From contig OY282558.1 in assembly GCA_958295665.1 (NCBI GenBank), forward strand, positions 111,900,838 through 111,964,837: a stretch of DNA of 64,000 nt, in the 5' to 3' direction. Each line of letters starts with the position of its first letter. The first letter of the stretch is position 1. Both the position numbers and the translations under genes were made by a program. Origin of the DNA: Tipula vernalis (lineage: Eukaryota; Arthropoda; Insecta; Diptera; Tipulidae). The notes beneath the pieces were generated by a model. That model searched no databases. It was not told the DNA's origin and saw only the letters and a program-made list of their open reading frames with translations. Shown here in pieces: positions 9,642 through 22,440 of the stretch.

Positions 9642-11343
9642 GTTAAAGTTAGCCGAAAGTTGCCTGCCAAAAGTGAAAAGGTCGATAATGCAGATTGTGT
9701 TAGTCCAACCGAAAGTAAAAACAAGGGTAATGCAGATTGGCTAATCCCAACCGTAAGTGAAAAGCCGATAATGCAGATTATGATATAAAATTCCAGCCGA
9801 AAATAAAAAAATTTGTAGTTATCAGCCGAAAGTAAATAGGATACATAGATTTAACTAAACATTTTTGTAAATAAATTTACGTCTAAAATTTGCTTCGTAG
9901 AAAATATTGGAAAATCTCGGATAAAATCAGCCTCTAGAGTGTTATGTCTGGAGATGGACTGCATTGATGTGACTTATCTACAGTTATTGCAAGAAAAAAA
10001 TTCAGTTCAAGTTTGTCTTAAAAAATCTCGGAAAATTCGATTTTCCAAAAATTAATAGAAAATTTAAATAAAATTGATTTTATACAAATTTTCTAATAAT
10101 TTTTGGAAAGTCGAATTTTCCGAGATTTCCCACGGGAAATTTGAACTCAATTTTTTTTATGCGATAGCTAATGACAAGTCACATCAATGCAATCGATCTC
10201 CAGACATAACACTCTAGAGGCTGATTTTATACAAATTTTCTAATAATTTTTGGAAAATCGAATTTTCCGAGATTTCCCACACGAAACTTAAACTGAATTT
10301 TTTTCCTGCGATAGCTATTGATAAGTCACATCAATGCAATACATCCCCAGACATAACACTCTAGAGGTTGATTTTATAAAAATTTTCTAATAATTTTTGG
10401 AAAATCGAATTTTCCGAGATTTCCTACGGGAAACTTGAACTGAATTTTATTTCCTGCGATAGCTATTGAGTAATCACATCAATGCAATCCATCTCCAGAC
10501 ATAACACTCTAGAGGCTGATTTTATACAAATTTTGTAATAATTTTTGGAAAATTAAATTTTCCGAGATATCTCACGGGAAGCTTGAGATGAATTTTTTTC
10601 CTGTGATAGCTATTGACAAATCATATCAATGCAATCGATCTCCAGACATAACACTCTAGAGGCTGATTTTATTCATCTATTTCTTACTTTCGGCTGGAAA
10701 CTTTTTTGAATTTTCCGAGATTTCCCACGGGTAACTTGAACTGAATTTTTTCCTGCGATAACTATTGACAAATCACATCAATGCAATCCATCTCCAGGCA
10801 TAACACTCTAGAGGCTGATTTTATTTCAATTTTGTGATAATTTTTGGAAAATCGAATTTTCCGAGATTTCCCACGGGAAACTTGAGCTGAATTTTTTTTC
10901 TGCGATAGCTACTAAGTAATCACATCAGTTGAATCCATCTTCCGACATAACACTCTTGAGGCCGATTTTATACCAATTTTGTAATAATTTTTGGAAAATT
11001 GAATTTTCCGAGATTTCCCACGGGAAACTTGAACTGAATTTTATTTCCTGCGATAGCTATTGAGTAATCACATCAGTTAAATCCATCTCCAGACATAACA
11101 CGCTAGAGGCTTATTTTATCAAAATTTTCTAAAAATTTTTGGAAAATCGAATTTTCCGAGATTTCCCACGGGAAACTTGAACTGAATTTTTTTCCTGCGA
11201 TAGCTATTAGTAAGTCACATCAATGCAATCTATCTCCAGACATAGCACTCTAGATACTTATTTATTTTCGGCTGGAATGTCAATAACATAATCTGAATTA
11301 TCTACTTTTCACTTTCAGCTGGAAACTTTCGGCTAACTTTAAC
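9642..11343. mobile_element. Non-autonomous TIR element with internal tandem array
   Basis: The left end starts GTTAAAGTTAGCCGAAAGTT and the right end is its inverted counterpart, finishing GGCTAACTTTAAC. The similarity continues inward for roughly 90 bp with mismatches (AGTGAAAAG, GATAAT.CAGATTA, TCCAGCCGAAAATAA). The left terminal region holds three internal sub-repeats of the CCGAAAGTGAAAA..ATGCAGATT unit. Between the ends lie one inverted partial copy and eight direct copies of a ~147-bp unit. There is no coding sequence. No clear target duplication was found. Its superfamily is unknown. Confidence 0.7.
10076..11256 (+). repeat. ~147-bp tandem array, eight units
   Basis: Units start at about 10076, 10223, 10370, 10518, 10665, 10817, 10964 and 11112, so the spacing is 147-152 bp. 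Each contains TAATTTTTGGAAAATCGAAT, a TTTCCCACGGGAAACTTGA block, CCTGCGATAGCTA and CATAACACTCTAGAGGCTG. The fifth unit carries a replaced segment (CTTACTTTCGGCTGGAAAC) that looks like the terminal region of the host element. A partial copy in inverted orientation lies at about 9912-10075. Confidence 0.9.
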
Positions 11344-11560
11344 TGGGTATTGAGTTGAAGGTTGAGTTGTAGTAGAATAGGATGTTAAGTTAGGGTAGAG
11401 TGGAAGTTTCAGTTGAGGATTCATGGCTTGAATTTAAGGTTTGATAAAGTTAAGATCATGACCTTGTAAGCAGGTAGTTGAGCGTTTAGTTTAGGGTTGA
11501 GTTGTGATTTGAGTTGGAGGTTGAGTTGAAGGTGAAGCTGAAGTGGAGTTGGATTGTCTG
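11344..11560 (+). repeat. Degenerate GTTGAG-rich sequence, right block
   Basis: Continuation of the G/T-skewed GTTGAG-type tract after the TIR element, fading into ordinary AT-rich DNA by about 11560. Confidence 0.55.
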
Positions 11561-12261
11561 TAGGGTCTAATTTTCCAGAACGATGTTCTAATTACCTCGT
11601 GCCTTTTAAATTATTTCGTTTCAATAATTAGCCCGATTTTTAATATACGCGTTCTGAAATCTTCGATTGTGGTTTATTCATACTCATTTTTGAAAAAGTT
11701 TGTTTTGTTGGTGAGCCGCCCTATATTAGCAAAGCGTTGTTGCAACGTTCTAGAAATTTTGCAAAGCCCTATTTGTACAATTGTTACAATTCATTATCGT
11801 TTGGAATATTGTTTTTTTTATGTAAAATTCCGAACACTTTAGGTTGAAGAAAATAGACGAATAAAAAAATTGAATTAGGTTTAAACTGGGAACAAAGCAG
11901 AATTAACGAGCAGTTGGCTGAAATTCAGCTACAATTGAAATTTGCAGTCAACTTTATAGATTTCCTAAAAAAATAGATCTTAATTCACAAAGGTAATAAA
12001 ACCGGGACGGAAAATCGTAACGTAAAATGCTCTTTCACCGAAAACAATTTAAGTGCAAAGCAAGTTATCAAAAATTGTTTTCGGTTCAGGTTTCGAAGAT
12101 TCAGGTTGTAAACTGAATGGCAGTTACGTTCATAAAATGGGAATACCGTGCTCAATCGGTAATAAAAAAATCGATACCTGCCATATACGCTAAGCAACTG
12201 TTAGATATTTTGACTTTATTTATTCTGACTTGATCCTTTAACTAGTGGAGATGATTGTAGT
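11561..12261. other. AT-rich non-coding stretch
   Basis: Nothing recognisable was found on either strand. The short minus-strand open frame at 11985-12197 has no family resemblance. Confidence 0.4.
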
Positions 12262-12509
12262 GTTTTTTTATTCGCTCCGGATAGCTGCTATCGAGAGCCG
12301 TCATATGAAAAGTGGCTCCGTATAGCGCTTCGTATAAAAAGGTAGAGCCAAATATTTTTTATATCAAGTTTTCGCTAAACAATTGAATTAAAAATGATAG
12401 TTTGATGTTAAATAAGTTTAGTTTACCAATAAATAGCGCGTCAAATTTAAATTTAGGCGTATAAAAATGACGGCTCTCGATAGCAGCTATCCGGAGCGAA
12501 TAAAAAAAC
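12262..12509. mobile_element. MITE with perfect 43-bp terminal inverted repeats
   Basis: Positions 12262-12304 and 12467-12509 are exact reverse complements over 43 bases, starting GTTTTTTTATTCGCTCCGGA and ending at GAGAGCCGTCAT. The interior is 162 bp, AT-rich and non-coding. A clear target duplication could not be defined, so the superfamily is unassigned. The perfect identity of the TIRs points to a fairly young copy or to strong constraint. Confidence 0.85.
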
Positions 12510-15500
12510 GCGCTTGATGTTTACGCCCCTGTTTACAGATGTGTACGTACCGGTTTTTTCAAAGTGGGCAAGCTGATTTTGGAAACAAGAGATATTCATA
12601 AGTTAGGGTACCTGGGTTTTAAATTAACAACTGGTGTATTTTTTAACTAACATTTAGGGTCGGGAGTCTCAAATGTGAAATTTCGGATACCAGATGTACC
12701 AGTGGCCCCCCTTCCTTCCCCCCGCCGGAATTTAATTTATCTAGTTTCAAACAGGATGCTCCCACCTATAAGCTCCGGACAAACTACTTTTACATCAATT
12801 CAAAACTACCACACGGTTTTCTTGCTTGGCGTTCTCGACAACGATTACCATAAGATTATTATCTCTGAAAGATAACTGACTAAAAGTTATAATTCGGAGG
12901 AAAATCTTCCACCCAACTATGTCGTTCACGTGAAAGATTGACATGATTTTTGTACCAAACTGATGGGAGGGGGTGTCTTAATCGCTGTTAAGGGTTCGAT
13001 TTCGAACGAGCTTTTTGTATGCCATCCAATTTATTATGTCATTGCTATATGTATTAATGTAGCCAGTTCTTGCGGATTTATTTTGTATCTTGGAGCATTA
13101 ACTTCATCAATTCTACTGTAACGTCATTGGTTCGTGTTGGTGAATAACTAATGTTTAGTATGGGGACTTCAATCTTCCTGATATTACGTGAATTAATGTT
13201 GATGGAATTTTCACGGCCGCTTCTTCTCACCAAAAAGGATTAGCAGTCACTGATTACTTTGCTATAGTGCATTAATGTAGTTGAACCGAATATGTAATAG
13301 TCAAGGCAAATTCCTTGATTTAGTTTTTTCAACTGATCTTATGTATTTTGAGGTTTCGCTGATGAGGATGTACCACCGTTTATCCTTCCTTAAGGAAATT
13401 GGAATGCTATGTGAACTTCTAGAAATGCTTTCCATTTCGATTTCAGGCATGCTGACTAGTTTTCTTTAAACAAATTTCTTGTCGATTCTGATTGGGTATT
13501 TCCCGAACGTTAAGAAAACTTGAACGATATTGTTATTTTTGTTCAACGAGCTTTTCTAGGCTACTCGAGGCTAAACGAACCTCGGTATTGAGAGGCATGA
13601 TGTATCATAAGCAACTACTTCGTCTTGAAAGCCACTGCAATAAGTTACATTTTTTTGAATAAGTTGTTCGGGGTTGAGTTTTATTCTACATTTTGCAAAT
13701 CGAAGATGAATTGACCTCCAATTCAACGTATTTCTAGAATTTCATAAAGGGTAAAAAGAATGTGGTTGGATTTCCAACCCCAATGACTTTTCAACATTCT
13801 TGCGCCAGTCAGCCTGTTTATGAAGTATCTGCGGCATCATGTAAAAAGCCGTTAATTAACCGCGATCGCTTCGATTTTCTTTTCTTTTTGAAGTTTACAG
13901 TAGCAGAAGTTTTTAAGACTTGGGCTAAGAGTTCAGCCCCTTGGCAATAAAGGCTTTCGATAAATTTATTGGATTCCTATTGAAAAGCTCAATACCGTAG
14001 ACTGGATTTTCAGTTATCCATACCTTTAATTCATACCTTTCTGATCCTTAGCAATTTGTTAAGATTAATGATTTTAGATCTCGTTCAGTTCATGTTACCT
14101 TGGGAGTTCCTCCCAAGGGGAAAATTTATTTCCCGAATAAATTGTGTCGAATTACTTGGTCGTTTCAATATCTACACTTCCACACGCTGTTTGCGATGCC
14201 GTCGTTTGCTACATATTGATCCTGTTTCTATAAGTTCTGCACTTTCTGAACCAGTCTTGAGAATGTTGCGAGTGTCTAATTTGATTTACGATATTTTCGA
14301 TTTCCTAAATGACAAGAAATTCGTTTAGAATTGAATTCTTGAAATTTTTGTCTATTGATAATTGTTAATTTTTGTTTTCGTTTGTTTACTAACCAGCGCG
14401 AATATGTTGATTATTTTCCGAAATCAGTTACCCAAATTGTTGGGGCATTTTAAGAATGCATTGCAATTTTCTAAACGTTATGGCAATTACAAATGAAATA
14501 TTCTACACAATTTGGGTAAAACTTTCATAACTTCTAGAAAATTTCATTTTAAAATTAAACATTAAAATTTACCTACAATTTGTCATGTCTAAATTATACA
14601 GTGAAGCCGGACAACAAAATTTTTTGTTGATTGAATATTAACCGAATTTCAATTCATTCCAGATTTATGTGAAAACCACTACTATAGTTATAAAGATTAA
14701 GATTTTGCTGTACTTAAAACATGCGTCACCCTTATCATTAAATATCCTTGGCCTGACAAGCCAAAATTTTAAGAAGCTTTTAATGAGTTTTTTTTTTCAT
14801 TGTATTTGTTAAACTATTTCAAATAATATTAACATATACTCAAATGAAATAAAAACCTTCCGGTCAATTATTTATGACCATTTCATTATTTTTGTACGTA
14901 GTAAAAATTTCTAGTATCTACACGTACTTTATACAGACTGGAATACCATACATAATTATAAAATAACTCACACATATTCGTTTCTATCTATCTACACAAA
15001 TAATGGAACATGATAATTCTATTTTTTGCCAGTTTTATTGTTCATGCCTAAAAATGAATCCTAAAATAACTTAAAACAATTTATTGATCACAAATAGTTT
15101 TCACGAATCAAAAATATTTTGGATCCAGCGGAAAATGCAAAAGCGCGCTTCTGTTGTTGTTTGCAATTTTATTAGAAAATTTAATTAAAAGTTTAGGTTC
15201 AATCATAAATTGGAATGTAATTTTTCCATCGTTTGATTTTTGTTTTGTTTGGGTGAGTGTATGGATGCATCGTATGTATAACAAATGAGAAATACTATAT
15301 AAAATTATTGAAAAAATTCGTGTGATTTTGGTTTATTAAGCTTCCCCGAAATGAATAGTTGTGTGCAATCGATATATTATTTACTCGAGTAACCAAACCT
15401 AGTATAGGTTTCTAAAAAACTGCATTGTTTTCATTCGAAAAAAAAACTTCTGGTTTTGAATAAAAAAAAAAAATATACGCAGGAAAGGTTTTTAAATTAC

Positions 15501-18500
15501 AATACGGTTGGGAAAACATAATAAAATTTTGTAAAATCAATTTCCAATAATTATTTTCTTTTGTCGACACATATGTCAAATGATTCAATTTATAGTAGAT
15601 TTATAATTGGAGGTATCGCTTTGTGATTGCTTTTATAAATAAATAATTTTCTATCTCTACATTTTTACAAGCAATTAGTAAGTTTTTGTTTGGAGTGCTG
15701 ATTTTTTAAGGGGTGAAGCCCAAACAAGTGTTTTCACTTTAATTAATAACTTTCTGTTGATTTAAAGCTCATTGTTGCATGATTCAGGCAAAAAATTCAC
15801 TAGAACTTTATTTATTTCATAGCTTTTTATGCACTAGTTTAGTAACTGAGAAGATAGCCCATATTTTGTTTGTGCAACGGCTCTACTCCTAGGGCGCTTT
15901 GCCACCCAACCCTGGATAGTTAATATTGGGATAACCATTAGACGAAGGCTTATGTTACTAAACCATATACAATATAAGCTCAGGTGGTAGGCCGTATTGT
16001 CGTCACAGTTTCAAAACTAAAATGGCAGAATTATTGTATTTTCACATTCTTTACAATAATATGTTATACGGCTACATTCGAATGAAAAAATTGCTATTTT
16101 GCGAATTTAGTGCCTGTACATCTCATTCGTCAGGGTTTCAACCAAATTTTACAGATTTTTGTTGCCCTACATTTTGTGCCAACTAATTCTTAAGAGAAAG
16201 TTTAATGGCGAATCGAGCAGGTGGTAGCATACACATTCAAGCATCATACATGACGAAAAACATCTAATTTTACTTCGCTATGATGATTGATTTTTTATAG
16301 TTATGGCAAGCTAAGATATCTCTTAGTGAAGTAACATTAAATTGACCCATAACAATGTTGTACATAACTAAAGCGAAATATGCAATATTTTTTTATTTTT
16401 TTGCAATGACCTTTCTAATATCACTATTTCCAACTCTATGCAATATTTGAGAGTAGCCACACAAATATATGTACCAACAGCGACACAACGGTGGATTTCA
16501 TAACTATTGTGGCAGAACTAAAAATATTGCATTTTAAAAGACTTTCACAACGACATATTGGACAATCTTTGGATCCCGGGATTACAGTCATACTTAAAAA
16601 TCAATAAAAAAAGTGTGTATGTAAATCATATGCTTTTGCTTCATTGTTTCTATTTTTGCAATATTTTTTCTGGGACTCAAAGCGTTCCTCATTTGTTCGC
16701 AAGGCGATTTTGACATCCTACCTAGCGCAATAGCCAAATTGCGGATATACATCTACTACCGTTTTGAGTGACACACCTATACGATGCATTGCTTCATGCC
16801 AGCCTATATTACTGACAGGAATGGTCGGTTGTCCCGTGAATTCTGCACTGCAATAGAACTCGGTACTTCTTAGTCAAAATTCTGTCTATACTGAGTTAGG
16901 TGATTATAAATGTTTTGAAATTTTCCTGTCTTAATAGATTCCGAGATCACGTGCAATCACTATAGCTACACGCATATTACCGACAGGATATTTATATATT
17001 GGAGTGGTTATGAAGTTTAGGATTTTTTTGAATCTTTAGACTAAGACTTTTCGAACACTACCATTTTGAAATCCATCATACGTCTTCAAAAAGTGACAAA
17101 ACTGGTATGTATTTCACCAGCAATAAAATAGTGAGATTAATAACTCTAAAGTGGCAGAAGTAAAATTATTGCATTCTTCAAGGTGTTCAATGAAACAACA
17201 ACATTTGCTTTTTCAAGAATTGAAAAATTTGGTTTTTACCTTACCCTGGGGAATAATATTTAGAGAAGTAAAAAACTTTAGATTAGATCAAGAAGTTTAC
17301 AGCTTCTACGCAACGGTTTTTGCTTCACAGTATCGCGTTTTTAAAAGGGCGTTGAGTAACAATTAACAATCCCTTTACACTTCCTCATTTAAATCATTTA
17401 TCACTCTGCACTTCAATGTAACTTTCCGTAAAATACACACTTTTGCAGAACAACTTGAACCTTTTGCAAATCGCATTTATTCTTCGGCTTCATAAAAATA
17501 GTCTCAAAACATATAGTATTTGAATTAACAATATGATATACAATTATTTAAATGAAGGCTGTTACTTGAAAATGTATTCAGCAATTAGAGAAACGTAACA
17601 TCGTCTAACCCCCGTATTAATTTTTGAGCGTGCATTTGTCGGCTAGCCGCTTGAAATTGGTCTCACCAATGCGAATCATTTTTCATGAAATACCCCGAGA
17701 ACACGCCAAAAATAGTATGAGCAATAAAGGAACGCTCTAAGCTTAATATACCGGATCGTGAAATTAAGCCTTTATAAAAGATTTCATTTAATTTTAGAGA
17801 CTCTAACAACTTATTTATTAAACTATATATTGCAACTGTTACTTATTTATTTAGTATTAGTAACTTGGCCTTGTATCCAAGTATCCATATAAATATTTTG
17901 ACTGCGTCATATAATAAAATAAAGAAAATACAAGGACGTTAAAATGAAATCATAAATTAGCTAAAATAATACAAATCCATTATAACAGTAGACCAGCCAT
18001 ATAATAACAATAATAGCAAATTAACTGAATCATAGATTATAAATATTTACTATTCATTTGAAATTGAATAGAGCTCATATTCGTCATTAAATAAATAGGG
18101 TGTTGTTTAATTATTTGTGAAATTTGATGTGGAGTAAATTATTCCTTCTAAGATTTTACTAGGCAATATCAGCAATCCCAAACCCAAGTTTTTAAAGTGA
18201 TTGCAAACATTATAGATAGCGAAAGCTTTCCAATTCAAATATAATATTTTGCAGAGTGCAGACCAATACATCTTTTTCCAAAGCTACTTACACTTTTAAA
18301 CAAAATTTCAACTAGATCTGAAATAAATGTAAAATATTCCATATCAAAATTATGTAAATTTTAATAGTCTAAGTGGAAGTTCCATCAACATAATTATGTT
18401 AAATTTGGAATTTCAATGTTTATCCTGTAGATGATTTTCTATATAACGAAGATAATACCGTCTGTCAAATGTACATCGGGATGCTATTTTATTATGGTTT

Positions 18501-19274
18501 TATTTTATCTTTAATTTTTCTTTTAATTTTAATGTATTTCTGTGATTATACTCATAAAAACAAAATTGCCACTAAAAAGGGCTCATGATTGGACATTAAA
18601 AAAGCTATAAGCAAGATCTCCCGGAGGTGGCCGGAATTCACAACATAAACAGTTACACATAATATAAAGGGGATTTTGATAGGTTTAGTTAGTAATTACA
18701 GACATTGACCCGGTTACGGACAGCTAAGTAAAGCGAATAGTTAGGAACAAATTGACAATACATTTATAATCTAAAATAACATTTATTAGTTTGCTGCTTA
18801 AATTATTAATTTCTGGATTACTTCTGAAAATTGCAATCATAATTAGTTAAATGGTGTTTTACAGCTTATAGAATATAGTAGCTCAGAGATGACCTAAGAT
18901 AATAATTAGCATCAATTGCTTAGAATTTCCGCAAACCTGCCACGCCACTATAGATTATATAAATTTAAATTTGATCTTTGATGGACGTTATAATGAATTA
19001 TAATAATTAATTAGTATACCTGTAACCAATATTAAATATTTAATATTATAATTAATTCCTATAGTTTATTCCTAATGAACTAAAATCTAAAATTCCTTTT
19101 CTGAAATAAAGTATTTCAACCAAAACTCTGGAACAGTTAAAAATCTAAATTAAAATCTTAGGAAATAGCATGTACCCAGAATAGCTTAAAATGTACCTGC
19201 TGCCTCAGACTCCCGTCCGGACATCTGAAAGCCCATTGCTGACTCTTATATCAATAATCACTGAAGAAATGAGA
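12510..19274. other. Long AT-rich stretch without recognisable genes
   Basis: No domain or splice-compatible gene was recognised. Three degenerate copies of a block containing GTGGCAGAA and ATTATTGCATT lie near 16021, 16509 and 17151, suggesting a diverged long-period repeat or element. Short open frames around 12675-14328 and 17151-17366 show no family features. Confidence 0.4.
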
Positions 19275-20618
19275 CAACAAGAATCGCGATAACAGCAAAT
19301 TGATAAATTACTATTATCTATAAAAAAAAATTTGCAATTACTTATCACAGTAATTTGCGATTACTTATTAAAACCTATTTCACAAACAAATAGCGAGTCT
19401 AAAAGAAGCCAAATCAAGATAAATTCATAAAATATGGTTATTTAAGTAGTGTAACGCGCGATTAGTTATCTATTCAATGGATTAGATGCAGGAAGGGAAT
19501 ATATTTAGTTAAGTTTTTTATAAAACTTCTTTAATAACCCAATAGCACACATTAAACAAATTATGAACCTTAAATGAAACTTAACCCGAATCGCGATAAC
19601 GATAAATTCGTAAAATATTATTATTTAATCTAAGCGTGTGAGCGATGAATTACATGCAGGAAGAGAATATGTTTAGTTAAGTTTACTGTAAAACTTGTTT
19701 AACAACACAATAAAGAATTTAAAACAAATCAAATTACGATTAATTAGTAAAATATTGTTATTTGAACTGAGAAACGAAATGATTACTTATCACAGTCAAT
19801 AAATTACATACTGGAGGGGTAGTTAAATTTATCAAAATTTACTCTAAAACTTCCTTAATAGCCCAATGGAATTTATCACCAATAATAAACCGTAAAATAT
19901 ATATAATACGACTCGCGACAACGACAAATTGATAAATTTGTATTATTTGAGCAAAGTGTGATATAACAGTCAATGAGTTATATGCGGGAAGAGAATATAT
20001 TTAACTTCACTTTTAAACCTATTCCACAAACAAATAAAGAGTATAAAAGAGATCAAATCAGAATAAACTTGTAAAATAAATTTATTTCAGAAGAGAAACG
20101 CACGATTAGATAATAAAGCCAAAGAATTACATGCAGGAAGGGAATATATTTAGTTAAATTTTTTCTAAAACTTCATTGATAACCCAATAGCTAACATAAA
20201 ATTAATTATGATCCTTAAATGAGGCTTAACCCGAATCGCGATAACGATTAATTCGTAAAAAATTGTTATTTGATCTAAGCTGGTGAGCGATGAATTACAT
20301 GCAGGAAGAGAATATGTTTAGTTAAAATTTCTGTAAATCTTATTTAACAACACAATAAAGAATTTAAAGCAAATTAATCTGCAATAAATTAGTGAAATGT
20401 GTTTATTTGAACAGAGAAACGCATGATTACTTATCACAGTCAACAAATTACATGCAGGATGGGAAGTTAAATGTAGTTAAATTTACTCTTAAATTTCCTT
20501 ATTAGCTGAATACAAATTATAACTAATATTAAACCGTAAAAAACATCTAATACGTCTCGCGACAACGACAAATTAATAAAATTTTATTATTTGAGCAAAG
20601 TGTGTTATAACAGTCAAT

Positions 20619-21251
20619 TGCTGCGTTCCATTTAACGTTGCAAAGTACACACAAGTACTTCTGACTGCACGCAGCTATTCTTGCTCAATTTTATGAGTAG
20701 TTTGCTTTCCGAATTTATAGCGACTTCGTTACCAGAATATTTAGTACGACTAATCCATATTATTTTAATGTAATAATAATGTTTAAAAACAAACAATAAT
20801 GTTTAAAAACAAAATTTTATTGCAATAATAATGTTACGAAATTAATTAATTATTTAAAAAATTGAGCCTCAGATATTTTTACAAAAGTTACCCACAAGCC
20901 CTCTATAAAGCAAACCCAATATTTCAGCAATTAGCAGAAACACTGTGTAGTAAATGTAGTACATATGCCCTAACCGAGATGTCACCATATCGACATATTA
21001 TTGACACATTTATTTTGCTTGCATAAAACAAACAAATGTATATTAAAGTGTATATGATGAGATAGCCGAGGTAGTAAGGTGATAGAGTGGAGTGAAGAAG
21101 GTCTGGAGTTCGAATCTAAGCACAAAGCCAAGGGTAAAATTTATTTTTAGATGAACAATTTTGAATTGGGGATAATACGAGAAGATTAATCGGGATCGAG
21201 ATCGCTTATCGCGACTTATTTGTACTTTGCCACGTCAAATGGATCGCAGCT
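20619..21251. mobile_element. 633-bp non-autonomous TIR element inserted in the satellite
   Basis: It begins TGCTGCGTTCCATTTAACGT and ends with the inverted counterpart, with about 25 of 30 terminal bases matching (both ends continue to GCAAAGTAC). It splits a D-type satellite monomer, and removing it together with one copy of AAT restores the monomer, so AAT is a 3-bp target duplication (20616-20618 and 21252-21254). A 3-bp duplication is compatible with PIF/Harbinger or CACTA types, but the ends do not settle the class. No coding sequence is present. Confidence 0.8.
21058..21122 (+). other. tRNA-like / pol III promoter-like segment
   Basis: An A-box-like AGCCGAGGTAGTAAGG and a B-box-like GGAGTTCGAATCT are spaced about 38 bp apart, resembling the head of a tRNA-derived SINE. 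Acceptor-stem pairing is poor, so this is not called as a tRNA gene. It lies inside the 633-bp TIR element. Confidence 0.4.
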
Positions 21252-22440
21252 AATGAGTTATATGCGGGAAGAGAATATATTTAATTAAATTTTCTGTATA
21301 TCCTATTTCATAAACAAATAGAGAATCTAAAAGTAATAAAATCAAGATAAATTTGTAAAATATAGGAATATCAGAAGAGAAACGCACGATTGAATAACAA
21401 AGCTAATGGATTACATGCAGGAAGGGAATACATTTAGTTAATTTTTTTTCTAAAACTCCTAAAGTAAGCCAAAAGCAAACTTAAAATCAATTATGAACCT
21501 TAAATGAGACTTAACTCGAATCGCGATAACGACAAATTCGTAAAACATTCCCCAGGAAGGGAATATGTTTCGTTAAATTTACTGTAAAACTTGTTTAACA
21601 ACACAATAAAAATTTTAAAACAAATCAAATCACGTTTAATTAGTAAAATATTGTCATTTGACCAGAGAAACACAAGACTACTAATCACAGTCAATAAATT
21701 ACACGCAGCAAGGGAAGTTAAATGTAGTTAAATTGACTCTAAAACTTCCTTAATAGTCCAATAGGAATTATACAAAGTATTAAACCGTAAAAGACATCTA
21801 GCACAACTCGCAACAACGACAAATTTATAAAATTTTATTATTTGAGCTAAGTGTGTTATACCAGTCAATGAGTTATATGCGGGAAAAGAACATATTTAAT
21901 TAAATTTACTGTAAAACCTATTTCACAAACAAATAAAGAATATACAAGAAATCTAAAATATTGTTAATTCGGAAGAGAAACGCACGATTGGACAATAAAG
22001 CCAATGAATTACATACAGGAAGGGAATATATTTAGTTTATTTTTTTTTTCTAAAACTTCTTTAATAACCCAATAGCAAATTTAAAACCAATCATGCACCT
22101 TAAACGAGACGTAACCCGAATTACTATAATGATAAATTCGTAAAATATTATTATTTGATCTAAGCATGTGAGCGATGAATTACATGCAGGAAGAGAATAT
22201 ATTTAGTTAAATTTACTGTAAAACTCAACACATCACAATAAAGAATTTAAAACAAATCTAATCACGATAATTTAGTCAAATATTGTTATATGGGCAGAGA
22301 AACGCATGATTACTTATCACAGTCAATAAATTACAGGCAGGAAGGGAAGTTAAATTTAGCAAAATTACTTAAAAATTTCTTTAGCAACTTAATAAAAAAT
22401 TTTAAACTAATCACTTCATGATAAATTCGTAAAACTTGAT

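Larger units (their letters stand above)
19275..22440 (+). repeat. Satellite array: ~160-bp monomers in a four-monomer higher-order repeat
   Basis: Each monomer carries a GCAGGAAGGGAATATATTTA-like anchor followed by an A/T-rich segment. Anchors lie at about 19491 (A), 19659 (B), 19813 (C), 19987 (D), 20136 (A), 20304 (B), 20457 (C), 21267 (D), 21420 (A), 21555 (B), 21708 (C), 21882 (D), 22018 (A), 22189 (B) and 22340 (C). The intervals repeat as about 168, 154, 174 and 150 bp, and each type resembles its counterpart one period away more than its neighbours. The D interval at 20457-21267 is 174 bp once the 633-bp insertion and its 3-bp duplication are removed. Two intervals are about 15-35 bp short through deletions. 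Confidence 0.85.

Noticed and set aside
13281..14328. Cluster of 60-90 codon plus-strand frames
   Set aside because: Different frames, no conserved motif, no plausible splice joins.
21058..21122. Genuine tRNA gene
   Set aside because: The A and B boxes are acceptable, but no convincing acceptor stem or anticodon arm could be drawn; kept only as tRNA-like.
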